NCBI GenBank assembly: GCA_903910795.1
Contig: CAIWAX010000008.1
Location: forward strand, 1-33,134
DNA from: an uncultured Anaerolineae bacterium
GTDB lineage: Bacteria; Chloroflexota; Anaerolineae; Anaerolineales; Villigracilaceae
Length of the DNA: 33,134 nt
Reading direction: 5' to 3'
Position 1 is the first letter of the stretch; each line of letters begins with the position of its first letter. The notes under the pieces are model-generated. The model was not told the origin of the DNA. It saw only the letters and a list, made by a program, of their open reading frames with translations, and ran no database searches. Shown here piece after piece: positions 1-8,482 of this stretch. A program made the position numbers and the translations under genes.

Positions 1-103
1 CCCAAAAACACCACGAAAAGTACTGTCTCCCCCTGCCCTGGCAGGGAAGGGGGCCGGGGGGCATAGGTTCTTGCCCAAAAGTATACAACCCATGAGTGGT
101 GAC
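1..103 (+). mobile_element. Partial copy of MITE-like element (left end outside window)
   Basis: The core beginning CACGAAAAGTAC (12-32) and a GGGAAGGGGG tract are followed by a right-end terminal repeat, ACCCATGAGTGGTGAC, at 88-103. The same order of parts is seen, on the opposite strand, in the complete copy at 19202-19479. The left end is cut by the window edge, so the target duplication cannot be tested here; the 8 bases after the end are TAAGCATA. No reading frame is evident. Confidence 0.6.
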
Positions 104-110
104 TAAGCAT

Positions 111-149
111 AAAAAGCAGGGGCGCAGCGATGCTGCGCCCCTGCTTTTT
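111..149 (+). terminator. Strong hairpin terminator of an off-window gene
   Basis: A perfect 18-bp stem (111-128 with 132-149) has a 3-base loop and is flanked by A5 and T5, so it could act in both directions. No gene precedes it in the window. It most likely ends a gene to the left, separated from it by the element at 1-103. Confidence 0.75.
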
Positions 150-231
150 ATTGCGAAACTTTCTTTTCCATTAAGCGTATACTAATATAGTAAGATCATT
201 TTCCCTCTTTCCCTATTCAAGGACCCCTCTC

Positions 232-1311
232 ATGAACAGCAAAATCAACTACGGTGAAATTCTTTCAAAATCCTGGCAAATCGTCTGGAAATTCAAAATC
301 CTGTGGATCTTCGGCATCCTGGCGGGCTGCGCCGGGGGCAACGGCAGCCGTTTCAACTTTAACAGCGGTAATTTTGGCAATAACCAGAACTTCGGCTCGG
401 GCAGCAGCGGCAGCGGGCAGTTCCCCGCCATGCCGCGGCTTTTCCAGAATATGCGCCCGGAAGCCATCCTGCAGGAAGTCCTGGCCAAATACGGCGTCTG
501 GATCGGGGTGGGCATCGTGTTGCTGTGCGTATTGTGGATTGTGTTTTATTCGATTGGCATCATGGGCCGCACCGGCCTGATCCACGGCGCCAGCAAGGCG
601 GATGCGGGCGCGGCCTCGCTCAGTTTTGGCGAGCTGTGGTCTGAAAGCACGCCCTATTTCTGGCGCATGTTCGGCCTGAACCTGTTGATCGCGCTGCCGG
701 TCTTCCTGGTAATAGTCATCGTCCTGGCCGGCCTGGGCTTTGGTGTGTACAGCATGGCGGTCAACGGCACACAGAACAGCGCGCTGCCAGCCTTGATCAT
801 CGGGGGGCTGGGCATCTTCGTGGTGCTGATGTGCGTGATCTCGATCGTCTCGATGGTGCTGTGGTTTATCGCCGAACAGGCCCAGAACGCCATCGTGCTG
901 GAAGACCTGGGTATCATGCCCAGCCTGGTGCGCGGCTGGCAGGTCTTCAAGTCGGCCTGGATTTCCATCATCCTGATGACCATCATCCTGGGTGTGATCA
1001 GCGGCGTGACTGGCTTTGTGGCTGCCATCCCGCTGATCGGTGTGATCGCCGTGGCGGCGGTTGGCGTGGCGGGAACGTATGCCGCCGGGGCCGCCAACAG
1101 CATGTTAATGCCCATCATCATCGGGAGCTGCTGCGTGATCGTGTACCTGCCGGCGCTGCTGGCCTTCAGCGGAGCCCTGCTGGCTTACAGCCAGACCGCC
1201 ATGACGATAGTCTTCCGCCGTCTGACCATTGAACCCGCTCAACCCGCGCAGCCCGAGCAGCCCGAGCAGCCGGTTCAGCCCGCTCTGAGCAGTGAGGCCG
1301 CGGGTTTATAA
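232..1311 (+). CDS. Multi-pass membrane protein, unknown function (paralogue of next gene)
   Basis: The 359-residue protein has about six hydrophobic segments, near residues 20-35, 88-112, 145-170, 185-215, 240-285 and 295-320. A Gly/Ser/Asn/Phe-rich loop lies at about 36-62. The conserved stretch AIVLEDLGIMPSLVRGW (about 220-236) is typical of poorly characterised bacterial multi-pass proteins in which an amphipathic helix precedes a membrane hairpin; it does not identify a substrate. The C-terminus carries a short (P-A/E-Q)n tract. The ATG at 232 is preceded by AAGGA at good spacing. The next gene shares the same N-terminal pattern (NKxN-x-EILS-x-W) and the PYFWRMF motif, so the two arose by duplication. 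A membrane role is clear but the function is unknown. Confidence 0.8.
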   Translation: MNSKINYGEILSKSWQIVWKFKILWIFGILAGCAGGNGSRFNFNSGNFGNNQNFGSGSSGSGQFPAMPRLFQNMRPEAILQEVLAKYGVWIGVGIVLLCVLWIVFYSIGIMGRTGLIHGASKADAGAASLSFGELWSESTPYFWRMFGLNLLIALPVFLVIVIVLAGLGFGVYSMAVNGTQNSALPALIIGGLGIFVVLMCVISIVSMVLWFIAEQAQNAIVLEDLGIMPSLVRGWQVFKSAWISIILMTIILGVISGVTGFVAAIPLIGVIAVAAVGVAGTYAAGAANSMLMPIIIGSCCVIVYLPALLAFSGALLAYSQTAMTIVFRRLTIEPAQPAQPEQPEQPVQPALSSEAAGL

Positions 1312-1334
1312 CAAAACCAACCCCTGTCATCCAA

Positions 1335-1379
1335 TGTAGAGACGTTGCATGTAGAGACGTTGCATGCAACGTCTCTACA
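1335..1379. repeat. GTAGAGACGTTGC palindromic repeat (intergenic copy)
   Basis: A perfect inverted repeat with 15-bp arms (1350-1364 and 1365-1379) is preceded by an extra direct copy of one arm (1335-1349). The same palindrome with 13-bp arms occurs inside the next gene at 1791-1818. There is no T-tract, so it is a dispersed repeat rather than a normal terminator. Confidence 0.85.
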
Positions 1380-1402
1380 TTAGCCGTTCGGCTGCGGGAG
1401 CT

Positions 1403-1428
1403 GTAGCAGCGACTAAAGTCGCTACTAC
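1403..1428. repeat. Short hairpin repeat-like sequence upstream of second membrane gene
   Basis: Arms GTAGCAGCGAC (1403-1413) and GTCGCTACTAC (1418-1428) form an 11-bp stem with one mismatch and a TAAA loop. Only one copy occurs in this window. It lies 26 bases before the preferred start at 1455 and could affect the mRNA leader. Confidence 0.5.
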
Positions 1429-1454
1429 GAGTCGTGATGAAAAAGAGGATAGGC

Positions 1455-2408
1455 ATGCATAACAAAGTCAACATCGCTGAAATCCTTTCCAGAGGCTGGC
1501 AAATTGCCCGGCAAAATAAGGCTTTGTGGGTCATCAGCCTGCTGGCGAACTGCGGGGCCGGCATCGCCATGAGCCTGAGCGCAGCCGCCAGCGGCTTATT
1601 AAACGGGCTGGTTGGGCAAAACATGCCCGCCATTTTTTCTGCCATACGGCCCGCGGATTTCATCGCAAAGTACGGCATGCTGGTCGGGCTGGGAATTGCG
1701 CTGCTGTGCGCGCTGGGGTTGCTTGCCTATTACATGACCCTGATAGGCCGCAGCGCCCTGATCAAAGGCATCGACCAGGCCGGTGACACCGTAGAGACGT
1801 TGCCTGCAACGTCTCTACGCCGGTTGTGGAATGAGAGCAAGCCCTATTTCTGGCGCATGTTCTGGGTCGATTCGGTGGCGCTGCTGCCGCTGGTGGTCGG
1901 GCTTTATTTGCTGGCCGGCTGGATGTGGATGGATATTTATTCAGCCGCATCCAGCAAACTGCCTTTCACAGCCCCGCCTACATCCACGATCCTGACGGTC
2001 GCCGGGGTGCTGCTGTGCGGCATGTGCGTGACCGGGCTGCTGACTGTGATCTTTGGCTGGATCGTGCAGATGGCCTATTTCGGCATCGCGCTGGAAGACC
2101 TGGGCGTGATGGCGGCCCTGAAACGCGGCTGGCAGGTCGTCAAATCCGCCTGGCTGAGCATCCTCGTGCTGGGTGTCATTCTGGGCCTGATCAACGAGGC
2201 GGCCTCGCTAGTGATTTTTGTCCCCTTGCAATTCGCAGTCAACCTGCTCGAATCTCTGGCGCAGAACACCTTTGGCGCCGTTCCCGCGCTGATCCTTTCA
2301 TTTATCCTGTACCTCCCGGTGTACCTGATCGTGACCAGCCTGCTGCAGGTTTACAGCCTGGCGGTCTGGACGCTGTTCTTCCGCCGCCTGACGTCGGCGC
2401 CGCTGTAA
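1455..2408 (+). CDS. Multi-pass membrane protein, paralogue of preceding gene
   Basis: The 317-residue multi-pass protein matches its upstream neighbour along its length: the start (HNKVNIAEILSRGW), the central PYFWRMF, and ALEDLGVMAALKRGWQVVKSAW. I chose the ATG at 1455 over the in-frame GTG (1434) and ATG (1437) because it aligns with the paralogue's start and follows AAGAGGA at about 7 bases. Residues 113-122 (VETLPATSLR) are encoded by a dispersed palindrome that is in frame within the cytosolic-looking loop before the PYFWRMF motif; the paralogue has different and slightly shorter sequence there. A terminator follows. The function is not recognised. Confidence 0.8.
   Translation: MHNKVNIAEILSRGWQIARQNKALWVISLLANCGAGIAMSLSAAASGLLNGLVGQNMPAIFSAIRPADFIAKYGMLVGLGIALLCALGLLAYYMTLIGRSALIKGIDQAGDTVETLPATSLRRLWNESKPYFWRMFWVDSVALLPLVVGLYLLAGWMWMDIYSAASSKLPFTAPPTSTILTVAGVLLCGMCVTGLLTVIFGWIVQMAYFGIALEDLGVMAALKRGWQVVKSAWLSILVLGVILGLINEAASLVIFVPLQFAVNLLESLAQNTFGAVPALILSFILYLPVYLIVTSLLQVYSLAVWTLFFRRLTSAPL
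1791..1818. repeat. GTAGAGACGTTGC palindrome in frame within a coding sequence
   Basis: Arms of 13 bp (1791-1803 and 1806-1818) are separated by CT. Both arms are identical to the intergenic copy at 1350-1379. The repeat falls exactly on codon boundaries of the membrane protein gene and keeps the frame open. Confidence 0.9.
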
Positions 2409-2429
2409 GCCCGTCCCCGTCACCAGCAC

Positions 2430-2467
2430 AAAAACGCGAAACCGAAATGGTTTCGCGTTTTTGTCAT
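2430..2467 (+). terminator. Terminator after paired membrane-protein genes
   Basis: AAAAACGCGAAACC (2430-2443) pairs with GGTTTCGCGTTTTT (2449-2462), with a 5-base loop and a T-rich tail. It lies 22 bases after the stop codon. Confidence 0.85.
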
Positions 2468-2516
2468 TTTTCGAGTATGATTCTCATGTTAATTGGAACT
2501 TAATGCCTTGAAATCC

Positions 2517-4412
2517 ATGCGCGCCCCACTGCGTTTATTCCTTGTACTGCTGATCGCCTGCCTGGCGCTGCCGGCCTTTTCGGCGCGCGCCGATGGGCTG
2601 GCTTACGCCGCCATGACGCCGCCCGATACCACCAAATTCCCGACCATCACAGCCTACCTGGACGCCTTCGACGACCACGGCACTTTTCTCAACGACCTGG
2701 GCATAGGCGATGTCTCGGCGCTGGAAAACGGCCAGTTGATCAAGCCCGACAGCCTGGAAAAACTGGTTACGCCGCTCAACTTTGTGCTGGCGGTCAACTC
2801 GGACCCCGCGCTGGGCAACCGTGACGGGCAGGGGCTCTCGCGCTTCGTCAAACTGCAAACCATCCTGGAAGCCTGGGCCACGGCCCTGCCCGCCAACAGC
2901 GAAGACAAAGTGGGGCTGGTCTGGAACGGCGGCGCGGTGGCCTCACGCCTGACCCCCACGGATTGGAAGAGCCACCTGGCCGCCTTTGACCCGGCCACCA
3001 CCAAATCTGTCAGCAGCAATTTCGCCCTGTCCTACGCGCTGGATGCCTCGCAGGAGGCCCAGCTCGGCCCGGGCAGCAAAAAGGCCATCCTGCTGATCTC
3101 CCCGCACCTGAGCATCCAGGATCAGAACGGTCTGGGCGATCTGACCGCGCGCGCCAAGCAAATGGGCGTGCGCATCTTCGTCTGGATCGTAGACTCACAG
3201 ACTTACATGGGCAACCCCGGCGCGCTGGCCCTCGTCAAACTGGCTGCGGACACCGGCGGCAGCTTCGCCACCTTCACCGGGGGCGAAACTATGCCCGACC
3301 TGGAGAGCTGGGTAGCCACCCTGCGGGCGGTCTACCGGGTGAGCTACAGCAGCCTGATCCGGGCCCCCGGGCAGAACAGCGTCACCCTGCAGGTCAACAG
3401 CGGCAGCCTGTCGCTCAGCACACCGGCCGCCAGCTTCCAGCTCGACATCCAGCCACCCAGCGCGGTGCTGCTTTCGCCGCCCATCACGCTCGTGCGCCAG
3501 AACCCGGAGGCGCCCTTCAACATTGAGAGCTTCACCCCGGCCGAACAGCAAATATCGATCCTGGTGGAATTCCCGGATGGGCGCGTGCGCTCGTTGAAAC
3601 GCACCACCCTGTTTGTGGATGGCGAAAAGGCCGCCGAAAACACGACTGAGCCCTTCACGCGCTTCAATTGGAATTTGCGAACCTATGTAGCCAGCGGCGA
3701 ACACTCCCTCAAGGTGGAGGTGGAAGATTCGCTCGGTCTGAGCCAGATGAGCAGCAGCCTGCCGGTGCAAGTAACGGTGGTACAGCCGCCGGGCGGCATA
3801 CCCGGGCTGATTTTGCGTAACAGCACCGCCATCACCATCACCTTCATGGTGCTGGCGGGCGCAGTGGTGCTCGGCATCATCATCCTGAGCGGACGGCGCG
3901 GGCTGGCCTCGCTCTCAGAACGCCAAAAATCACAGCGCAAGAAGGTTGACCCGGTCACCCAGCCCGTGAATGTGGAAGTGGAAGCCCCCAAGGCCGGCCG
4001 CGCCAACCCCTTCCCCTGGCTGCGGCGCCGCGATCCGCCCGCCCCGGCCTACCTGGCCCGTCTGGCCGATGACGGCTCGCCACTGGCTGGCGCCGACCCG
4101 ATCAGCCTGCCCGGGCGCGAGAGCACCTTCGGCAGCGACCCGACCCAGTCCACGGTGGTGCTCGACCATCCCAGCCTGTCACTGCTGCACGCCCGCCTGC
4201 GCCGCGAGCCGGATGGCTCATACCGGCTGCTCGACGAAAACTCGGTGGCCGGCACCTGGGTCAACTTTACGCTCATCCCGCGCGAGGGGCAGATCCTGCA
4301 GCACGGCGATATGATCAACTTTGGCAGTCTGACCTACCGGTTTGTGCTTGCCAAGGCCCCCGCCCCGCGCAAACCTACCGTCACACCCATCCAGGACAAT
4401 GATACGCACTGA
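2517..4412 (+). CDS. Secreted VWA-like, single-pass membrane protein with cytoplasmic FHA domain
   Basis: The protein has 631 residues from the ATG at 2517. It starts with a signal peptide (MRAPLRLFLVLLIACLALPA) and a von Willebrand-like extracytoplasmic region (about 30-300). The metal-site motif is degenerate (VNSDP instead of DxSxS). An Ig-like/beta region (about 300-420), one membrane segment (about 438-460), a basic linker and a C-terminal FHA domain (about 527-612: SLPGRESTFGSD, SLLHARL, GTWVN) follow. FHA domains bind phosphothreonine peptides, so the layout suggests a receptor that senses outside and recruits a phosphoprotein inside. In-frame TTG starts at 2493 and 2508 are possible; GGAA at 2495 suits 2508 better, so the exact start is uncertain. 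The gene overlaps the PP2C phosphatase gene by 14 bases. Confidence 0.8.
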   Translation: MRAPLRLFLVLLIACLALPAFSARADGLAYAAMTPPDTTKFPTITAYLDAFDDHGTFLNDLGIGDVSALENGQLIKPDSLEKLVTPLNFVLAVNSDPALGNRDGQGLSRFVKLQTILEAWATALPANSEDKVGLVWNGGAVASRLTPTDWKSHLAAFDPATTKSVSSNFALSYALDASQEAQLGPGSKKAILLISPHLSIQDQNGLGDLTARAKQMGVRIFVWIVDSQTYMGNPGALALVKLAADTGGSFATFTGGETMPDLESWVATLRAVYRVSYSSLIRAPGQNSVTLQVNSGSLSLSTPAASFQLDIQPPSAVLLSPPITLVRQNPEAPFNIESFTPAEQQISILVEFPDGRVRSLKRTTLFVDGEKAAENTTEPFTRFNWNLRTYVASGEHSLKVEVEDSLGLSQMSSSLPVQVTVVQPPGGIPGLILRNSTAITITFMVLAGAVVLGIIILSGRRGLASLSERQKSQRKKVDPVTQPVNVEVEAPKAGRANPFPWLRRRDPPAPAYLARLADDGSPLAGADPISLPGRESTFGSDPTQSTVVLDHPSLSLLHARLRREPDGSYRLLDENSVAGTWVNFTLIPREGQILQHGDMINFGSLTYRFVLAKAPAPRKPTVTPIQDNDTH

Positions 4413-5247
4413 CCGCGCCCACCTCTATCTGACCGCCCAGACCCACGCTGGCATGACTGGCAAGAATAACGAAGACAATTACGCGGTATCGGCCTATATC
4501 GTCAGCCCGATGAACCCGCTGCCTTCGGTTTTTGCGATTGTGGCGGACGGCATTGGGGGGCATAAAGCCGGGGAAGTGGCTTCGGAGCTGGCCGTTAACA
4601 TGATCAGCACGGCGGTGGAAAAACGCAACGGCGGGCATCCGCTGGACGTCTTCGAAACCAGCTTCTACCAGGCCAGCGAGTTCATCCACCAGAAAGCCAT
4701 GCAAAACCCGCAGCTTTACCGGGGCATGGGCGCCACAGCCGCCTGCGCCTGGGTGATCGGAGACCAGTTATACACCGCGCACGTCGGGGATTCGCGCATC
4801 TACCTGATCCGCGAACACCGCATCATCCAGCTGACCCGCGATCACACCTGGATCCAGGAGGCCCTCGATAAGGGCACCATCGACCGGTCGATGGTCAAGA
4901 ATCACCCCAACCTGCACGTCATCCGCCGTTACCTGGGCTCAAACAACCCGGCCGAACCCGATCTGCGCCTGTACCAGGCGCCCGGCGAGAGCGACCAGCG
5001 CGCGCGCGCCAATCAGGGGCTGCTGCTGCTGCCGGGCGATGTGGTGTTGCTGTGCACCGACGGGCTGAGCGATTTGATGACCGATAGTGAGATGATGAAC
5101 ATGCTGTACGGGCGTTCGCTGCAACAGACCGGCGCGGCGCTGGTCGACCTGGCCTGCCAGCGCGGCGGGCACGATAACATCACGCTGATCATGATGGGCG
5201 TGCCCTGGGAGCCGAAGGAGATCAATCCGGGCTGGCTGCCGGGCTGA
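4399..5247 (+). CDS. PP2C-type Ser/Thr protein phosphatase
   Basis: The 282-residue protein is of usual length for a bacterial single-domain PP2C/Stp1 enzyme. Metal-binding and catalytic motifs are all visible: NNEDN (about 23-27), VADGIGGH (48-55), GMGATA, HVGDSRIY, LTRDHT, LCTDGLSD and GGHDNITL. It should remove phosphate from Ser/Thr of target proteins using Mn2+ or Mg2+. The ATG at 4399 lies inside the end of the VWA-FHA gene (14-base overlap), just after AGGA, so translation is probably coupled. An upstream in-frame ATG (4342) would place 19 Pro-rich residues encoded in the overlap before the domain and is unlikely. No Ser/Thr kinase gene lies in the window. Confidence 0.92.
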   Translation: MIRTDRAHLYLTAQTHAGMTGKNNEDNYAVSAYIVSPMNPLPSVFAIVADGIGGHKAGEVASELAVNMISTAVEKRNGGHPLDVFETSFYQASEFIHQKAMQNPQLYRGMGATAACAWVIGDQLYTAHVGDSRIYLIREHRIIQLTRDHTWIQEALDKGTIDRSMVKNHPNLHVIRRYLGSNNPAEPDLRLYQAPGESDQRARANQGLLLLPGDVVLLCTDGLSDLMTDSEMMNMLYGRSLQQTGAALVDLACQRGGHDNITLIMMGVPWEPKEINPGWLPG

Positions 5248-5283
5248 TTTGTCAGGTGTCAGGTGCGGGAAGGTGGGGTGCGA

Positions 5284-5419
5284 GGTGAAAGCAGGGCCGC
5301 TGCGCGAAACACCACGAAAAGTACCGTCTCCCCACACACCTGCACTGGCGTTAAAGTGCCCACGCTTTGCTTAGCAAATCGTTCGGTATAGGCAAATTAC
5401 CATACCCGTGAACAGGAAC
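5284..5419. mobile_element. Rearranged copy of the MITE-like element
   Basis: A hairpin arm plus core (5295-5333) reads in + orientation. The terminal segment (5353-5419), ending ACCCGTGAACAGGAAC, reads in the same direction as 19411-19479; in the complete copy these two parts point opposite ways relative to each other. The stretch CTTAGCAAATCGTTCGGTAT (5370-5389) and what follows are nearly identical to 19430-19471. This is a chimeric or inverted remnant that ends 30 bases before the next start codon. Confidence 0.6.
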
Positions 5420-5448
5420 AAAACATCTTTGCCACAAGGAGCATTTAA

Positions 5449-6366
5449 ATGAACAAAGTAAAAATCGCAAAGTGCGCTCTGGAAGCCTCCGAAATTTCGC
5501 TGGGCTGCATGCGCATCTCGGAAATGTCAAAACAGGAAATTTCGACCCTGATCCATACCGCCCTGGATGCTGGCATCAATTTTTTTGATCACGCCGATAT
5601 TTACGGCGGCGGGCAGTCTGAAGCAAAGTTCGCCGAAGCCCTGGGCATGACTTCCAGCCTGCGCGAAAAGATGATACTGCAAAGCAAATGCGGCATCCGG
5701 CCGCGCTCCTTCGATTTTTCGAAAGAACATATTCTGGAAGCCGTGGACGGCAGCTTGAAGCGCCTGCAAACCGATCACCTGGATATCCTGCTGCTGCACC
5801 GCCCGGATGCGCTGGTCGAGCCGGAAGAGGTGGCCGAAGCCCTGACGATCCTGGAAGAGAGCGGCAAGGTCCGTTATTTTGGCGTCAGCAACCAGAACCC
5901 GCTGCAGATTGAGCTGCTGGTCAAATATGTGAAACAACCGCTCATCATCAACCAGTTGCAGCTCAGCATCACCAATACCGGCATGATCGACGCGGGCATC
6001 AATGTCAACATGAAAATCGACCGTTCCATCGACCGCGACGGCAGCATCCTGGATTACTGCCGCCTGAAGGAGATCACCATCCAACCCTGGTCGCCGTTCC
6101 AATACGGCTTTTTTGACGGCGCCTTCCTGGATAACGCTAAATTCCCGGAACTGAACCAGACCATCGACGCGATCGCGGCAGCCTGGGGCGTAACCAATAC
6201 CGCCATCGCGATTGCCTGGCTGCTGCGTCACCCGGCCCACATGCAGCCGGTGGTTGGCACCACCAACGCGGGCCGCGTCCGGGATCTATGCAAGGCCTCG
6301 GATGTAAAGCTCACCCGCCAGGAATGGTACGATATTTACCTGGCCGCCGGAAATAAACTGCCTTGA
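5449..6366 (+). CDS. Aldo/keto reductase family oxidoreductase
   Basis: The 305-residue NADPH-dependent (beta/alpha)8 barrel is of usual family length. The catalytic tetrad is visible: Asp47 and Tyr52 in FFDHADIYGGGQSE, Lys80 in LQSKCG, His117 in LLLHRPD. The sequence style (SLGCMRIS start, TGMIDAGINVN, IQPWSPFQYGFF) resembles the YdhF-like branch of the family, whose physiological substrate is poorly known. AAGGAG lies 8 bases before the ATG. A terminator follows, so this is probably its own transcript, although a short-chain dehydrogenase gene follows at 75 bases and the two may share a role in carbonyl metabolism. Confidence 0.93.
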   Translation: MNKVKIAKCALEASEISLGCMRISEMSKQEISTLIHTALDAGINFFDHADIYGGGQSEAKFAEALGMTSSLREKMILQSKCGIRPRSFDFSKEHILEAVDGSLKRLQTDHLDILLLHRPDALVEPEEVAEALTILEESGKVRYFGVSNQNPLQIELLVKYVKQPLIINQLQLSITNTGMIDAGINVNMKIDRSIDRDGSILDYCRLKEITIQPWSPFQYGFFDGAFLDNAKFPELNQTIDAIAAAWGVTNTAIAIAWLLRHPAHMQPVVGTTNAGRVRDLCKASDVKLTRQEWYDIYLAAGNKLP

Positions 6367-6372
6367 TATTCC

Positions 6373-6420
6373 TTTACCACGAGCCCTGCCCAAAGCAGGC
6401 AGGGTGCGTGGTAAAAAAAT
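6373..6420 (+). terminator. Hairpin terminator after aldo/keto reductase gene
   Basis: TTTACCACG...CCCTGCC pairs with GGCAGGG...CGTGGTAAA and is followed by A7. It is A-rich on the right and T-rich on the left, so it may work best in the reverse direction, or as a processing or attenuation hairpin between the two oxidoreductase genes. Confidence 0.5.
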
Positions 6421-6441
6421 TACACACAAGGAAAATAAAAA

Positions 6442-7143
6442 ATGAAAATGCTGGAAAACAAATGGGCGCTCGTGACCGGTTCCAGCCGGGGCATTGGACA
6501 GCAAATCGCCTGGGGTTTGGCCGGACGCGGCTGCAACATCATCGTCCACGGCCGGGAACGCCAGAACCTGGATGCCACCCTGGCCGGGCTGAAAGCCTAT
6601 CCCGTCCAGACAGCCATCGCCACGGGCGAGCTGGCCTCTGCCGCCGGTGTGGCCCAGGTTATCGAACAAGCCTCGGCCGCCCCCGGCCCGGTGGATATTC
6701 TGTATAACAATGCTGCGGTGCAGGCCAGGAGTGAATCGATCCTGACGATTGACCAGGCGGAGTGGAATCGCGTCTTCCAGATCAACGTCTGGGCCTTGAT
6801 GGCGCTCTGCCAGGCCTTCGCGCCTGGTATGCGCGCGCGCGGCTACGGCCGCATCATCAACCTGACCTCCGGGATTGCCGACCAGCCCAACCTGGCCGTC
6901 TACAGCGTCTCCAAGGCGGCGGTGGATAAATATTCCCGTGATCTGGCCGCCGAGTTCAAGGGCGAGAACGTGCTGGTCAATTACCTCGACCCGGGCTGGC
7001 TGCAGACCGATCTGGGCGGCAAAAACGCCTGGTTCCCGGTCGAAACCGTGCTGCCGGGCGCGCTGGTGCCGGCCCTGTTGGAAGATAACGGCCCAACCGG
7101 CCGCTTTTTCTCGGCGATGGATTTTAAATACCTGGAAAAATAA
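6442..7143 (+). CDS. Short-chain dehydrogenase/reductase (SDR)
   Basis: The 233-residue Rossmann-fold protein fits the classical SDR pattern. The cofactor motif TGSSRGIG is at 12-19, and NNAA (89-92) replaces the usual NNAG. Asn115, Ser143 (LTSG), Tyr154 and Lys158 (YSVSK) complete the catalytic tetrad. DPGWLQTD (183-190) matches the PG-x-x-T motif after the active site. Arg39/Arg41 after the second strand favour NADP(H). The ATG at 6442 follows AAGGA at about 9 bases. The substrate cannot be told from sequence; a 3-oxoacyl reductase or sugar/alcohol dehydrogenase role is possible. Confidence 0.92.
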   Translation: MKMLENKWALVTGSSRGIGQQIAWGLAGRGCNIIVHGRERQNLDATLAGLKAYPVQTAIATGELASAAGVAQVIEQASAAPGPVDILYNNAAVQARSESILTIDQAEWNRVFQINVWALMALCQAFAPGMRARGYGRIINLTSGIADQPNLAVYSVSKAAVDKYSRDLAAEFKGENVLVNYLDPGWLQTDLGGKNAWFPVETVLPGALVPALLEDNGPTGRFFSAMDFKYLEK

Positions 7144-7194
7144 GGGGGCAGAGTGCGAGGTGTCTGCCTGCTTTGACAATGTCAAATTGTAACA

Positions 7195-7210
7195 ACCCGT
7201 GAGTAGTTAC
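7195..7210 (+). repeat. Solo terminal repeat of the MITE-like family
   Basis: ACCCGTGAGTAGTTAC matches the right-end terminal repeat of the element family (compare 88-103 and 19464-19479). It faces the left-end repeat at 7272-7287, with 61 bases between. The intergenic stretch 7144-7271 otherwise shows only a TTTGACA-A-TGTCAAA inverted repeat (7172-7186) and no gene. Confidence 0.55.
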
Positions 7211-7271
7211 ATGATTTTTACATAACTGCGTTGGTGGTTGTGCAATTTGCCAGGCTTTTGTAAAATTCTTT

Positions 7272-7470
7272 GTAACTGCTCACCCGTGTCTTGGTTTGGG
7301 CATAACCATACTGAACTTATGGGTACTTTCCATCACAATTTAATGCCCAAGTGAAATGTTAATCGCTGGCTTCCCTCGCAAGCGGTGTTTCGCGTAGCGG
7401 CCTGAATTTGGCCGCTGCGCGAAACACTACGAAAAGTACTGTCTCCCCCTTCCCGTTTCGGGAAGGGGGC
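7272..7470 (+). mobile_element. Truncated copy of the MITE-like element abutting a kinase remnant
   Basis: The copy begins with the left terminal repeat GTAACTGCTCACCCGT (7272-7287). It continues through a segment related to the complete copy (7309-7331) and an 18-bp stem hairpin (7385-7402 with 7410-7427). The core (7428-7448) and GGGAAGGGGG follow. The distance from terminal repeat to core (about 156 bases) matches the complete copy (about 160). The right terminal repeat is missing; kinase-derived coding sequence begins at about 7471. Confidence 0.7.
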
Positions 7471-8130
<660 letters not shown>

Positions 8131-8132
8131 GC

Positions 8133-8482
8133 ATGTCCGAGAATCTTATTGATCTACAGGTATTTGAAGATTTAAAATCAGCCCTGGGCGATGATTATAT
8201 TTTGGAATTATTGGATACCTGGTAAGCTGATGTCCCAAAAATATTCGCGGACCTGGATGCATCCCTGGCAAGCGGCGATGCCGAAGTATTCAGGCGCACG
8301 GCCCACGCGCTCAAATCGAACGCTTCCTCATTCGGCGCCACCCAACTGGCCATGCAATGCAAGGAGCTTGAACACCTGGGCCGCCAGCAGCAGCTCGACC
8401 AGGTAGGCGACAAGTTGGCAGAAGTGAAAAAAGGATACGACAAAGCCGTTGCAGAACTAAAAAGGATCAGTCATGGGCAGTA
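8133..8482 (+). pseudogene. HPt (histidine phosphotransfer) protein gene with in-frame stop
   Basis: The start is normal: ATG at 8133 with AAGGAG 7 bases upstream, right after the end of the kinase remnant. Codon 31 is TAA (8223-8225). The frame then stays open to 8482 and encodes a typical HPt helix bundle, including the phospho-accepting histidine in RTAHALKSNAS. A Leu or Tyr codon changed to TAA would explain it. The frame's end overlaps the start of the next gene by 10 bases, which shows that kinase, HPt and receiver-cyclase were once one operon. Confidence 0.8.

Noticed and set aside
3195-3770. Minus-strand frame of 191 codons opposite the VWA-FHA gene
   Set aside because: Its composition mirrors high-G+C codon bias; the + strand shows signal peptide, membrane helix and FHA motifs.
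6286-7185. Minus-strand frame of 299 codons opposite the SDR gene
   Set aside because: It spans two clear + strand oxidoreductase genes and a terminator, with no motif of its own.
7172-7186. TTTGACA-A-TGTCAAA as an operator or -35 promoter
   Set aside because: The symmetry is good, but there is no -10 box at proper spacing and no gene within 280 bases downstream that it could control. Left as an unassigned inverted repeat.
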